Shown here piece after piece: positions 10,856 to 23,123 of a stretch of 64,000 nucleotides of DNA. Source of the DNA: Archegozetes longisetosus. Taxonomy: Eukaryota; Arthropoda; Arachnida; Sarcoptiformes; Trhypochthoniidae. Numbering within the stretch: the first letter of the stretch is position 1; every line of letters begins with the position of its first letter. The notes beneath the pieces are model-generated. The model did no database searches, was not told the origin of the DNA, and saw nothing but the letters and a program-made list of their open reading frames with translations. Position numbers and translations under genes: made by a program. The DNA lies in contig JAEMBT020000003.1 in the NCBI GenBank assembly GCA_018873245.2, positions 9,691,843 through 9,755,842 of the forward strand. Reading direction: 5' to 3'.

Positions 10856-12975
10856 TTATGAAAACTTGATGTGTTGACCTAATCTATCGATTTCATTGAT
10901 GACAAAATCCATATCTTCTATTGTTGGTTGAGGAAAGCACGAAAGAGTCAATCGAAAAAAGTTAGGCAAACTTTTAGTAGACAAAGGCTGATAACTGATC
11001 ATAAGAGTTCCGTTTTCCATCATTCGTTTCTTAATTTCTGGAGCAACCTTTGCCAACATATCTTTACCCAAAGGCTTACCATTTCTCATGGCTTCAGGTG
11101 TGTACCAAAAACATATATTATTACTCTCAAATTGAGGTAAAACCAACTGAAAACCCGGTCGAGTTCGCAATTTTTCGGTCACATATCTATCAGTAAACAC
11201 ATTAATAACAGTCACAAATATGAAAACAATTACAAATCAAACAAAATTCATACTGAGACATATCGTAAACATTATCGACTATCTTCTCCATCCCATTCTC
11301 TCCATAAGCCTTAAGAATTAACCAAAACTTGAACGAATCGACTTTTCGTCCACATTGTATAGACTTATCTCCACTGTCATAACTCGAATCGTAATATTTG
11401 TCAGATGGAAACAGATATTCAGCTCTCAAAGAGTTGGCTTGAGTTAAGATATTTGGATGTTTAGTGAGGATAAGAGTACATTGAAATGGAACACATGCCA
11501 TCTTATAAATCCCAAGTCACCGAATCAGCCCTTTCTATACCATTGAGTAGATGTTTATGTTTTGATGAGAAAAGCCATGTTCCTCCTAGAGCTGCGTCCA
11601 CATGAAACCAAAGATTAAACTTTTTACATATGTCTGCGATTTCTGGCATTGGATCGAAAGCACCCAAAACTGTAGTGCCAGCAGTAGCTGCAACTAAATA
11701 AGGAACTTTTCCCTCTTTTACTGCTTCTAATATGTTTTTTTCCAACTCTTGTGGAATCATACGTCCTCTTTCGTCAGTTTTGACTTTGATGACTGATTCT
11801 GTTCCACTTCCCAACCAAATGGAACTCTTGACGAATGAGTAGTGTGACTAAAAAATTGTAAAATCCTAAAATGAATTTTCTATTTCTCATAAATGAGTAA
11901 AACGGTAATTAAACTGTAGTTGAATTTCACTTTCTTAGCTATTAGTATTTCTATTACGTAAGAATAGATAAGAATTTATTTCTGTGTGACACAAGAATAC
12001 TTTCACTTGAAACTTATGTCAAATAAAGTTCACTCACTTCTTCTGATGCAAACATAACAAGATTACCACAACTTTGAATGCCTTTTTGTTTAGATTGTGG
12101 GAATGCATGGTGTCTGGCCAGAACCATACCATACATGTTAGCCGTCGAACCCCCGGGACAAAACATGCCATCAGTTGATCCGTCTTCATATCCAACCAAT
12201 CTCCCACAATATTCTATCAAACTTTTCTCCATGAGCGAAAATACAGGTGATATTTCCCATGTGGCTCTTGAATCAGATAAACAATCAATCATTTATTAGC
12301 CTCAATTTATTAGCCATCAATTAAATGACTAGAATATACATACGCGCTAGTATTGAGAGCGTCTGTAAGCCACGCACCAGACAGTCCATGCTCTTCAACA
12401 CCACCATAAAGCTGATTGTAGAAATTTGGATGAGCTTCAAATTGATAACTTTATTAGTTTTCAGTATTGAACTTCTGATTTAAATCATTTTTTACATGTT
12501 TTCACACTCTGGCAAATCAGTTTACGACAAAATTCTAGAAGATTTTCTTCACTTTCGCCTTCTTTCTTGATTGTTAGATCCCATGAAGACTATCAGATTG
12601 AAATCAAATTTGTATGAAATGTCTTCTGTTTTATAAATTATTATTATTATTCAAGTTACAAATTTTATTTAAAATTCAATTAAGATACATGGCAAAGAAG
12701 TTTTGAAAAAGCTGGTTTTTATATTCGAAATGAAAATTTTATGAAACATTTAAAAAGTGATTGAAAAGTAGTAAATAGATTTAAGTGTTGAATAGACTAG
12801 AAGTGCTTATATTAACAAAATGTGAAATGTTTACCTCCAATTCTTTGGGATACATAAAGTCCATAAGTTTTTCGTGGTTTTGTTTTATAAACCTTCCATT
12901 TCCAACAATAGAACAATCATCGAGAATAAGCTTTACAACCTTTCTTAAAAATTCGTTGCCGTGTTTGGCTTCCAT
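10856..12975 (-). CDS. PLP-dependent acidic amino-acid decarboxylase (CSAD/GADL1/aspartate decarboxylase type), lesion at the PLP-lysine motif
   Basis: Six exons, all with GT...AG borders and matching phases: 12835-12975, 12496-12589, 12344-12434, 12038-12266, 11254-11847, 10856-11186. ATG is at 12975, TGA at 10856. The product is about 493 aa, the usual length for CSAD. Group II decarboxylase landmarks appear in order: [54 protein letters not shown], and C-terminal [11 protein letters not shown]. Known family reaction: PLP-dependent decarboxylation of cysteine sulfinate, aspartate or glutamate (to hypotaurine, beta-alanine or GABA). Arthropod aspartate 1-decarboxylase is a close alternative and substrate cannot be told here. 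Oddity: where the family has NPHK (the Lys forms the PLP Schiff base), the DNA at 11501-11513 is two nucleotides short and reads Asp-Leu-stop in frame. The MACVPFQC continuation resumes in another frame. Either inactivated or an assembly indel. Confidence 0.8.
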
Positions 12976-14008
12976 TTTGTGATAAATGAAAAACTTGTGT
13001 TAAACCTGAAGTATATTGTTATGTATAATGGAATATTTTTCTTTAAACTGCTTCAGACTTAATACAAATACTAAACACGATCACTTCTGAAATTCAATGT
13101 CAAACTAACAGATAAACTAAATTAACTTTCTTTTTATATTAACTCGACCTAAGTTTTCACGTGAAACTAGTTTTGCAGAGACAGAGATAAAGGTCTTTGC
13201 CGTCAGTCTCGATTATTGACCGACGTTTCTGATCCTGATATCATTAGCCAAGTTTCCAGGCTATTTATGATTAATAGTCTTAATGAAAATTTAATTAATA
13301 TTGGATTTGACCAAATTAAAGATCAAGTTCAAGATCTAAATACATTACTTGTTTCTGGCTTATTTAATAGCAATTTATTTGTGCAGAACAATATTTTCTT
13401 TATACTATTTTTCATCGATAAGATTAAGATAACCTCAAAAAGAACTCTACTTAGTTTTGCTAATAGTTACAATTTAAATAAACTTCAGCATTTATTTGAT
13501 TACTTAAAAGCAGACTTCAAATGCTATTTCATATAATGAAGTACCTTAAAACCTACTAAATCATATATTCTATTACAGAATTCAATTTATAATAAGCTTA
13601 TACCATAAGGTAATGCCCGATAGTCTAGAGATAAGGCAAATAGTTTTGCATCATTAAAGTGAATATTTTACTTAAAACTTATAGGTAGACTCTCAGGTTT
13701 TAACCAAGTTTTGAAAAAAAGAGCCCAAAGTATTCGTCTCTGATTTGAATTAGAAGTTAAGCAGACACATTGCAATAATTCATTTTGCTTATCTATGGAC
13801 TTTCCGACATGTTATATTAGCTGAAGTCAACAAGCATTCAGTTAAAGCTAATCATTATTTAAAATCACTTTCGTATTAAAGTTTAGTTAAGGTTACAAGT
13901 TATCACATAACGAGTAAAAGTCAACGAGTGCTCAACAATCATTTTAACATATCAATCAAGATATTATAATTGAAGTACAACAGATCTCGATAACACTTCT
14001 TTAAAACA
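12976..14008. other. Intergenic region between divergent decarboxylase and MATH-BTB loci
   Basis: A 106-codon open frame at 13216-13536 (+) begins with TTG and matches no family I know. Otherwise it is AT-rich with no clear repeat. The 5' side of the decarboxylase gene must carry its promoter; no convincing TATA box was seen. Confidence 0.4.
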
Positions 14009-14972
14009 ATGGACACAAATCAATTCTTAACCGATTCTTCACAAATTTATGAGTTTCACAAATGGATCTATTATTGGATTATCGAAAATATTCATCAAAC
14101 AAATGATGAAATATTTAGCCCTATATTTCAATCAGCCTTTGGTACCAAATGGCAATTATCTGTCAATATAAGAAAATTAATTGACCAAAAACAAGGTTTT
14201 AGTGTTTACATTGAAGGCTTTGGTGACCATGCAGTTAAGTCAGCAAAATGTGATCAATAGATTCGATAGAGAAGTAAAGTCAGGGGTAAAACAGTTATGC
14301 AAAATTAAATGCACTAATAAGTTGTTTGAATGCTGAAAGAGTTTGATCACTGGTGAACAAAAAGGTTTAGTCAATTGTGGTAAATTGACTCTTGTTTTCA
14401 AGATTGCTCTCAAAGATCCTATTCCTAAAACAATTAAATGCGTTTTTGGACATCGAGTTGATTCTGTTGTTTCATGCTTTCGTTTGTTATCTTTTGATGT
14501 CAGTAATTCTCACTTTACTATTGATGCAAACGATAAAAAGTTTGTAGTCTATAAAATTTTGTTGTCATCACAATCTTCAGTATTCGCTCAACTATTTGAT
14601 GATAATAAACATTGGAATTCCTGTTGTATCAACGATATCAGTCATGAAGTCTTTGAAGACATGTTGCATTTCATTAACATTGGATCTGTTCGAGAGTTAT
14701 GACAATATCAGATGGAATTATTGATGGTTTTGATTAAGTACAACTTGAAAGGATTTAAAGAATTGTGTTTAGACTCCATTATTAAAGAGATGACAGCCGA
14801 TAATGTGGTGAAAGTATTGTGGTTTTCAAACGATTATCAAATCGATTGGTTGAATAGAAAGGCGTTAGTTTTCATTGACAAAAACTACAAACTATTGCAA
14901 GAAACTAAAGATTGTAAACAAAACTTCAATTTTGTTCTCCAAGTTGGAAAAACTTTTGTCTCTAAGAAATGA
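14009..14972 (+). pseudogene. MATH-BTB (TD and POZ domain) protein, broken
   Basis: The first block (14009-14231, from ATG) has a MATH-type start (YEFHKWIYYWIIENI..., QLSVNIRKLI...GFSVYIEGFGDH). The frame then shifts near 14225-14235 and continues to 14972. It passes through a TGA near 14335 and another TGA at 14700-14702. The second part holds the BTB/POZ core (FVVYKILLSSQSSVFAQLF, VFEDMLHFINIGSVREL) and a post-BTB helix region (MELLMVLIKYNLKGFKELCL). Known proteins of this layout, such as SPOP, are Cullin-3 ubiquitin-ligase adaptors. At least three disabling changes favour a pseudogene. The ISHEVFEDMLHFI and KYNLKGFKELC segments are still well preserved, so decay is recent or some breaks are sequence errors. 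Confidence 0.75.
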
Positions 14973-15680
14973 AACCAAAGTGTTGTTAAAATAGAAGTTT
15001 TAGTTAATCTAAATTGACTTCAAGTATTTTTAAATGCTTTTGAACTTTGGTTTAATATTTGTCATGTTTTGTATAACTTGTGATTAGTAAAATTTTAAAT
15101 ATTTTATATAAAATATATATTTATTGAAATGATAAATGAATTGACTCATACGAAAGTCTAATAATCAATTTTTAACTGCTTGAAAAAAACTAATCTATAT
15201 CTAGCCCATAACCTGATATTGATTTATCGAATGGTTGCGAAATCTTATTGCATTCAAGCGAATTACTTGTAACATGTGAATGATAGAGTAACAACATCAA
15301 ACAGAGAAAAACTCATTTAAAGTTGCACAAGAGTTTATTGAAATTAAAAGTTTAAATTCATCCCAACACTCAATTTAATCAATTTAGGATAATTTTATTT
15401 TTAAAAATCTGAATAAGAATTAAAGATTAAAGTAAACAAAGTTATATGACTTCTGATACAATACTATGCAGTACATATTATGATGTACCATTTAAAACAA
15501 AATAATCCTCGATAGCAACTAGAATAAAGTGATGCGTAAGGATGTATCCAAGGGATAATTGATATATTTATAAAAATACGTTCAATAACAAAAGCACGTG
15601 CTATTTATATGTTGAAGCATTTAAATGCTTGTCGTTTAAAATTTGTTCAAAATTATACAAAGAGTTGTCTTATAACCTCG
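14973..15680. other. AT-rich intergenic stretch
   Basis: No gene or clear inverted repeat recognised. It may contain the left end of the Tc1-like element whose transposase starts at 15681, but no terminal repeat could be matched. Confidence 0.35.
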
Positions 15681-16795
15681 ATGGAACGAACAGATAAAAC
15701 AACAATGAATAAAAGGATCGAAATCTTGATGACTTATGTTCAGAATAAATCCAAAAAGTTTAATAAAATTATGAAACAACTTTATTAACATTCGACTGAT
15801 AGGCTAATGGCTCAGATAACAGGCAGATCGAAGTCAACCGTTCTGAGATGGGTTGACAGATGGAAGAATAACCAGACTGTCCCGAGCCAGATGAAGCCCT
15901 ATGCTCTCGACTCCGATGAAGAGGTCGAAGTCCTGTTGGCCGCTCTAGAAGTGCCGTTTTCTAGTCCAATTATGATCATAGATTATGTAGGGTTGCCAGT
16001 CTCGGCTTTGACTATATCTCGAACTTTGAGTCAATTCGGGATACACAGACGGATCGCACATCAGGTCGATATTTTGAATGCGCTATCAGTTCGCGCACTG
16101 ATTCCAGGACTGGCGTACTGAAGACTGGGCTAAAGTTGTGTTTACCAGTAATAAAATCGGTATTCCAGAAGCATTACAATTCTCTAGATCGTATCGTTTT
16201 CAGATGAAAACCCATTCAGAGCCTTCCGAATGGTCGGGTCTTAGCTTTTCGTCTAGTCGGTGAACGCGATAATCCGTTATACATAAAAGAAATCACAAAA
16301 AGTTGGAGGTACTCGATTAATTTTCATGGCTGGTGTTCCGGTAATGGCGGTCTACGTTTGCTTTCAGGTGTTGAAAGAATGGATACCGCAAACTACTTTG
16401 AACTATTTGAAGCCGAGGTTTTTCCTGTTATTTTGGGAGAATTTCCTGATTATGATTTTTATTTCATTCACGATCGGGCATCCGCTCACACGTCAAACCG
16501 GACTCGAGAATTCTTTCGGAATGAATCTCCGGAATCTTTCGAGCGCCAATTGCCGTGGCCTCCAAAAGGAGCTGATCTCAATATAATTGAAAATTTATGG
16601 TCATTAGTAGCTCTCGTAGTGTCTCAAATGATGCGTTTATTCGGTATACCAAGAAATAGATATGAACTCTGGGATTTAGTCACAACTATTTGGAATGCAA
16701 TTCGGATTTGCGGTGTCATTGAATCTCTAGTCAACTCTTCATCACAAAGAATGCAAGACTGCATTAATCAGAGGGGAGGCTGGACCGAATATTAA
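15681..16795 (+). pseudogene. Tc1/mariner-superfamily transposase, degenerate
   Basis: The N-terminal helix-turn-helix region can be read from ATG 15681 (KRIEILMTYVQNKSKK). It is cut by an in-frame TAA at 15786 and then continues as ITGRSKSTVLRWVDRW. The frame shifts near 16100, where FQDWRTEDWAKVVF matches the segment before the first catalytic Asp; Asp is replaced by Ser (VVFTSNK). A later frame gives the second catalytic block IHDRASAHTS and the C-terminal DLNIIENLW with its Glu. Second Asp to final Glu spacing is 38 residues, against 34 in classical Tc1. The pseudogene is clearly dead. Terminal repeats were not found. Confidence 0.8.
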
Positions 16796-18240
16796 ATTTT
16801 TGTATTGATTTATTTTAAAATTTGAAGGGAATATTAATTTTCAACAATTAGTGTAACGCCTATTTATGACTTTAATTCTGAGAGTGTATGTAATTATAAA
16901 TGTTCCCTAAATACATGGCAACTAACTCTCCATCAGATGCTATCCGTATCTATCGCGCTTTATTTTGTTTTAGAGTGTACTATCACCAAAAAGATTAATT
17001 GCTTGAAAACAAAAGAAGCGCTCAAAAACGTCATTTTTTCTAAGGGATTGCTAATTAAGTTTCTATACTGAAAAATTGACTCAATAGTTTTAATTTGAAA
17101 ACTTTACTCATAATTATCAGTTACTAAAGGGCAAATGTTTGACTTACTATTGACTTATAGTTGAGAGATCTCTTAATTTTTATCACTAGGTTAAACTTTT
17201 GTTTTTGTTGATAGTACGTAAAACACATAACCCTATTAAACTATATATTTTTCATATTTTCAATCATATTAACGTTAGAATTGATATGTTTGTTATAGCG
17301 ATAAATTTTCATTTTCTCATTAAAACATGCGCTCAACTTTTTAATATGGATAAAACAAATTAAAGAGTATAATTAAAATAAAATCCAAAAAATAAATTAA
17401 CTGGAGATAACCGCTTATTACTCTTTGTCATTCATGTTCATCTTAGACGATACCTCCGATAAGCATTGAACTTTTATTCTTTTATCATTTTTATTATAAG
17501 TTGAACTGTTTACTCGGTGTTTAGAAATGAATTTTTCTCGATTGATTTTAAATTTAAGACAAGTACTCTTTACGAATGGGTAATAGAAATGTTGACCATT
17601 ATTTTTTAAATTGAATTAAACTCTTTTAAATCATATTTTTCTCAACTCTTTCAGGACTTGTTTTCTATTTCGTCTCGTCTTCGGGTTTTTAAAATAAAAA
17701 TTGTTTCTGTGGTTTCTGAACACCATTTTAGTGGTACTTGTTTTTAACTCAAAACTAATGATTAAATGATGGCGTTTGGTTTGATTTGTTTTAAACATTA
17801 TTCATTAGTAAGTTTTAATCAATGCATAAGATTAAAGAAAAATTGTTCGTTAGATTTGAGACGACTATCGAAATGAACGCATTTTGTATGAGGGAGAAAG
17901 AGGGGGAAATCACTTATACACCGATTCTAAGGTAGACAATCAAAAATTCATTTCATTATAAAATAAATATGAAACAGTACGCTTTTTATTAATCAACTTA
18001 TAAGTTCATTTTGAAATTATTTTATTGTGAATCAGATGCACTAACATTTCATAAATTAAGTGACGCATTGATTCAAAAAAACATTTATCTAAGGCTCAAA
18101 GATAGACATCATTAATACAGCTTATAACCAAAACTATATCTTGAACGTGCGCGAGGCTTACGACAATAGTTTAACCGACCTTTGATAACTTTGAACATTT
18201 TCTTAGAACAATCTCTTTCTGTGTATAATTGATTCCCAAA
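16796..18240. other. AT-rich intergenic stretch
   Basis: No recognisable gene or repeat. The last few hundred bases must hold the promoter of the membrane-protein gene starting at 18241. Confidence 0.4.
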
Positions 18241-19824
18241 ATGCATAAATTCTTCATAGCTGTGTTTACATTGAATTTCTTCAACTACTCCTCATCACGA
18301 GATATGTATGACTTATGCCAAACACAAAACGTGGTAACAGTTGAGAACGCATTCCGAGTTAATGATGTGCTAGTCATGTTGACTAAAACTAACGGAAAGT
18401 CACTTCCAATAAGAGTAAGGGGTTTTAAGTTTAATACTGAAGATAAAAACATTAGAATTGGGTCAGTTGAAGTGTGGAATGGTTGGAATACTGAGAAAGG
18501 CAGCATACAAGTTGACAAAATGCCAGTTATCCACTCGACGTTTAGGTTCTCGTTTCCTGACAAAAGATCGCCACTGATTATCGCCACTTATGATCAATCA
18601 GTAATAACTTCTTATTAGTTTGTTTTTCAATCACTTTCAATGAGTCATACTTTTAGGATAAGAGTGCGAAACATCTAATTGGTTATGAAGTGGAATACAA
18701 TTCAGAAGTGACTCAAATCGAAACGATAAAGGCTTTTAAAATCAATCCATACGAAGCCACTGATGCTGGCGATGTAATGAACATAAAGTCTCTATTTGCT
18801 AACTTTCCGGACGACTATCAAACTTATGCGAAGCCCGTTATTTCGTTCCCGGTAAACGAAGAAAACTTACCGAACAGAGCATTTCTTTATTATTACGGTA
18901 TCCAAAGAGGCTTCGGAATGACATAAGTTTGAAGTTTTCTAATTATTTTTTCAGAAACAAATCCAAATGGTTTAAATCAGATCAAATATAGGGTTCATAT
19001 AATGATCTACAATAAGACTGTAGTGAACGGCAAGGAAGAAAGTCTTTGGACACATGATGCCAATAGTGGCGAATGTGTTGACTTAGATAAAGATAATAGA
19101 GTTGATTCAGGAATGGCTATATCGGACTATTCGACTCTCAATAAGACACACAAGAGCTTCGAGATCATTGAGTTTTATCCAAATGGAGAGTTTCAGATCA
19201 AACGCATAATTATTGATGCTATTAGTTTAGAAAATAACAGACTTTCAGACACTTATTGGGAAACGATGTTCAGCTCAAATATTAAAGATATTGTTTGTCA
19301 TGGATTTGTTGCCACTTCTTATCCGAGCACAACGTCCAATTCTGATACCAGCCAAACTTCACGCCCAGGTTTGACCTTAGATTTGGCCTCGGGCTCAACA
19401 TTAAGCTCAGACTCATCCCCTTCAACATCAAAGCTTAGCAATGAAGGATCTGAAGGATTGTCTTCAAAATGGATTTTTACGTTGGTTGTTATTCTGTTCA
19501 TAATTCTATTACTCTTCACACTTGTTCTCTACTTTTGTTTGAAGAAGAAACAAGGCTATGGAGAAAAATATGAAGCCAAAGAATCTAAAGAAGCAGTAGA
19601 ACTAACGGCTCTTCGACCACTGCCTGATAGCGATACAATAAGGCAAACAGAGAAATCTGCAACTGCCCAAAAAGTAGATTCTGGTTCAGTGGCGGAAAAT
19701 ATAAGTTATGAGAGCGTTACTTCAATACAGTCTACCGGTAATTATCTTACCTCCTGTTTAGCTTTTACTGTCTATTAAATTTTAAACTTGATTTTTCTTC
19801 TCATATCCCACAGAAAAAGTGTAG
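18241..19824 (+). CDS. Type I single-pass membrane protein of unknown function, four exons
   Basis: Exons 18241-18600, 18657-18897, 18955-19737 and 19814-19824 join in frame through GT...AG introns of 56, 57 and 76 bp, giving 464 aa. The ATG at 18241 starts a hydrophobic signal peptide (MHKFFIAVFTLNFFNYSSS). A luminal/extracellular region of about 340 residues follows with a few cysteines. Then comes a Ser/Thr-rich stalk (TTSNSDTSQTSRPG, STLSSDSSPSTSKLS), a transmembrane helix (WIFTLVVILFIILLLFTLVL), a KKK stop-transfer and a cytoplasmic tail of about 80 residues with YESV. The last exon adds only Glu-Lys-Val-stop. I recognise no known family. The layout suggests a cell-surface receptor or adhesion-type glycoprotein, probably O-glycosylated in the stalk; that is inference. 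Confidence 0.75.
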
Positions 19825-19999
19825 CCATTTGGACGATCGGAGATAGCTGTTAAGAAGAAAATGTTTTTATATTATTTCATGTTTTGTACTTTCTTATATT
19901 TACATAAATTTGTAGAAATTTTAACTAGTTTTAGATTTATTGAAAAGTTTTGCGTATCATTTCGGATGAAATAATTGAATGCTTTCATATTCATAACGT

Positions 20000-20937
20000 C
20001 AGGGGTTGAGTTAAGTATCCGGAGTATATCTTTAAAGATATTTAATGGAACTAAAATTTGAACAAATGATTAGTGAATATATTCGCCCCCAGTCTGGTTG
20101 ACCAGCCCCCACCCCTGTGGGAGGCGTCCAATGTCAATGGCGGAACCATTCAGATTTATTTCATTTATAACTTCCTTATAAGCCATTTCAAGTTCATCCG
20201 GAGTATTGAATCTTTTATCCTCCTCTTTAAGGCCTCTTTATTCTATATATGCTATCGTAATCGCACGGCTTCAAATCAGGGCTATGAGGTGGGTAGTGTT
20301 TCAATTCCTCCCATCGATGTCTCACAAAAAATACTTCAACTTTCGAATGTTTATGGGGTCTTGCGTTGTCATGGAGTATTATTGGTCTATGAATCCATAG
20401 TCGTTTTATCGCTGGGAGTATTACTTGACTCAAAAAATCAAGATAAATTTCAAAACTGACATTTGTATTTCTCGCTAAAATTGTGTAACCCAACACCCGA
20501 TTTTTATGAAAGGCCACTATCATCATTTGCTTCCAATCATGTATTGTTGCTCTTACTTTTATAGGCCTGTGATACAAATTACGAGCGCTAGCATTATTTG
20601 AAATTTATGATTTTTCAAATCGATATTCTTACGGTGATTCTCCAGGAAGGCGATACTAGCGAGATGCTCAATAATCCTTAGGGTCATAGTATTTGAGCCA
20701 TGGCTATAATTCTATCTAGCATTCCATGGTTACTGTTGTATTTTTCAAGGTGTCTAGTACAAATATGAGCATGAATTTAATATTTACTCGCATATGAAAT
20801 AGCTAAAAGTGTTTAACTTACAAGTAACCGCATCATCCAGTATATTTTACACTAATGCGCAATAATATTCCGTAAACATGCTTACTACTCTTGTAATCTC
20901 TGTAATATGATAGTCCGGATACTTAACTCAACCCCTG
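20000..20937 (-). mobile_element. Decayed mariner element, 938 bp
   Basis: The terminal inverted repeats CAGGGGTTGAGTTAAGTATC (left) and GATACTTAACTCAACCCCTG (right) match over about 24 bp. The flanking dinucleotides read GT and GT rather than the expected TA, so the target site has mutated or the ends are slightly off. It contains the transposase remnant at 20227-20577 on the minus strand. Confidence 0.85.
20227..20577 (-). pseudogene. Mariner transposase catalytic-domain fragment
   Basis: The frame reads WKQMMIVAFHKNRVLGY, then IHRPIILHDNARPHKHSK, then YPPHSPDLKPCDYD, the usual mariner catalytic blocks. The second Asp (HDNARPH) and the third (CDYD) are present. The first (normally VAFD) is His. 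The spacing between the last two Asp is 35 residues against the usual 34. The N-terminal DNA-binding half is missing. Non-functional. Confidence 0.85.
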
Positions 20938-23123
20938 GTACTTTTTGTATGATAGTAACGTAATAGTAACGTTGTAAATAAATTTAAGTTCATTCTTAAC
21001 TTAAGTATTATAAGTTTCAAAGCTTAACGCAGCTTAAAGACAGTTATAACTTTCTAGTAGAAATTTAACTAAAATTAATTCCTAGAAAATATTATCATTT
21101 GAAAACGAAAATTAACATGACTGATATAATGGTGGGTTAGTTATAGTGTTGTCACGTGTCCCCTTTTCAGGATGACATTACTTCATTTGAGGGTCTTATC
21201 CTCTGTCCTCTCTCTAATCGGACGAACAGGGAAGGTCTTCTTTCTACTGACAAAGGACAAAAGTATTATTTTTTCTGAGCTTTTTAGTCTCAAAACTTTA
21301 TCTCTGACTAAATTTAGAGACTATTCAAACTTTATGAAGAATATCTAAAAACTGTAATATCATGCGTTATTTTTGCAACAGCAATTAAGCATAAACTTCA
21401 GCTAAAATCAATTATACTATCAAACTCTATTTTATAAAGAATCTAACGTTAACACCAAATGTCTGCACCTTATGGTATGCTTCAGGCAGCGCTTAGGGGC
21501 TACACTAAAAAGTGCCCACAAAGTCGGGGTTTTGACTGACTCAATACTCGATTGTCATTTCATCATTTGGGTGTTAACATTAAGGTTCTTTGCAAAAAAA
21601 GCTGGTAGTAAATATATGATAGTTGCACTGAGTTTTATGATTAGGACCCCAAGATTGGCGTGATCGCATGTTTTCAGTAGTAAATCTATCGCAGTAAAAC
21701 TCAGTACCTACGCGAATCACATGATAAAGAACTTATATTTGCAATTTGAAATCATTAAAAACAGTCCAATTCAGGTGTTTTACCACATAGATCACCGTAG
21801 TCACTAAATTAGCAATTTTCTCACTAAAATCCACCTTAAAACGTAATTATTTTGAACCCCTTATCAAAAACAACGTAAATCTTGCTAAAAGCTGCTATTG
21901 TGACCTAACGATTGTGATTTCACTGAGATAAAAGTCTAGTCTACGGCTGCTAGAACAGGGTAACCACCAGATCCTTTTGAATCTACAAGTTCATACTAAG
22001 AGATAATCGGCATTCTTTTTCCAAAGAAACACTAAAAAGCACAATTTGTTCATTTTAACTCTTTCCTGAACCAATTGTGTGATAACTAATAAATTTTAAA
22101 GGCTCTGATGCAAAATGCATTTAATTCGAAAGAATTCGGTCTCGGTTTGTCTTTAGCTTTCAAATGAAGTATATATCACTCCAAAATACCACTAAATTTA
22201 CGATTTAATTTTGACTTTTTACCACTTGGTCACTCAATGAAAGAGCCAAATTTATGTAATTTTTTAGAAGCTGTGAAGTCAAATAAAAAATATAAGTTCA
22301 GACAACAATAATTATTACTGTTTTGATCTGCGCTAACTTGAATTCATAAAACTATGACTACAAATTTTTGAAATTTTAATATAAGGTTTCCCCTTTCACA
22401 ATTTTTGTCCAAAAAAGTGGCAATGCTGGTTAGATATTGATATACAACATAATAATTCCTAGTTTACCAATCGAAAGGATGTGATGATTCAATGGTATTG
22501 CTTTTTAGTTTTCGGATTAAGCTAAGTAAATATCCGTAAATAAAGCAAACTATCACTCATAGACATATAATATAGCGTTATAAAAGTTTTACCCTTTTGT
22601 TTCACTAAAATACTCTGATATGCAATGATCTAAGATACTTGAGTTGCAATGCGCACAGATCCTGGTCATCAACAGTGCAAATAAAAGATAAAATGAGTCA
22701 CTTATGCCACTCGAGTCAAATCTTTGATCTGAAGGCACTTATCTCCGAATCTTCATCCGTTATTACTTTTTAATTATGTAAAGTTTTCAGGCCTTGTACT
22801 TTTTTCTCATCAGTATTACTGATTTTTTCCCAATTATATGATTGTTTACTTTTAGTAATAATCAAATTACTTTATGGAAAACGAAATCAATTTTTACTCT
22901 TCACTTAATATATAGCATTACATTTTCTAACTTTTGCAGATTTTGTTTCTTATCAAGATATGAAAATCTTAAATCTCACTTACAAATAATATATCAAACG
23001 AACTTTCGCATACAAATCAATTAATAAACACAATAATTAAAACAAGTGTAAATGCGATTAAATGTAATTCAACTGTTCCTCTATTGAAATACAAGGTCAG
23101 ATGTTCAATTATAATCTTACGAT
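20938..23123. other. AT-rich intergenic stretch
   Basis: Several short ORFs but none with recognisable protein features. Nothing supported as a gene, RNA or element. Confidence 0.4.

Noticed and set aside
13216-13536. 106-codon ORF between the decarboxylase and MATH-BTB loci
   Set aside because: Starts with TTG, has no recognisable domain, no splice support and a composition expected of AT-rich DNA.
20073-20459. 128-codon plus-strand ORF
   Set aside because: Antisense shadow of the mariner transposase remnant.
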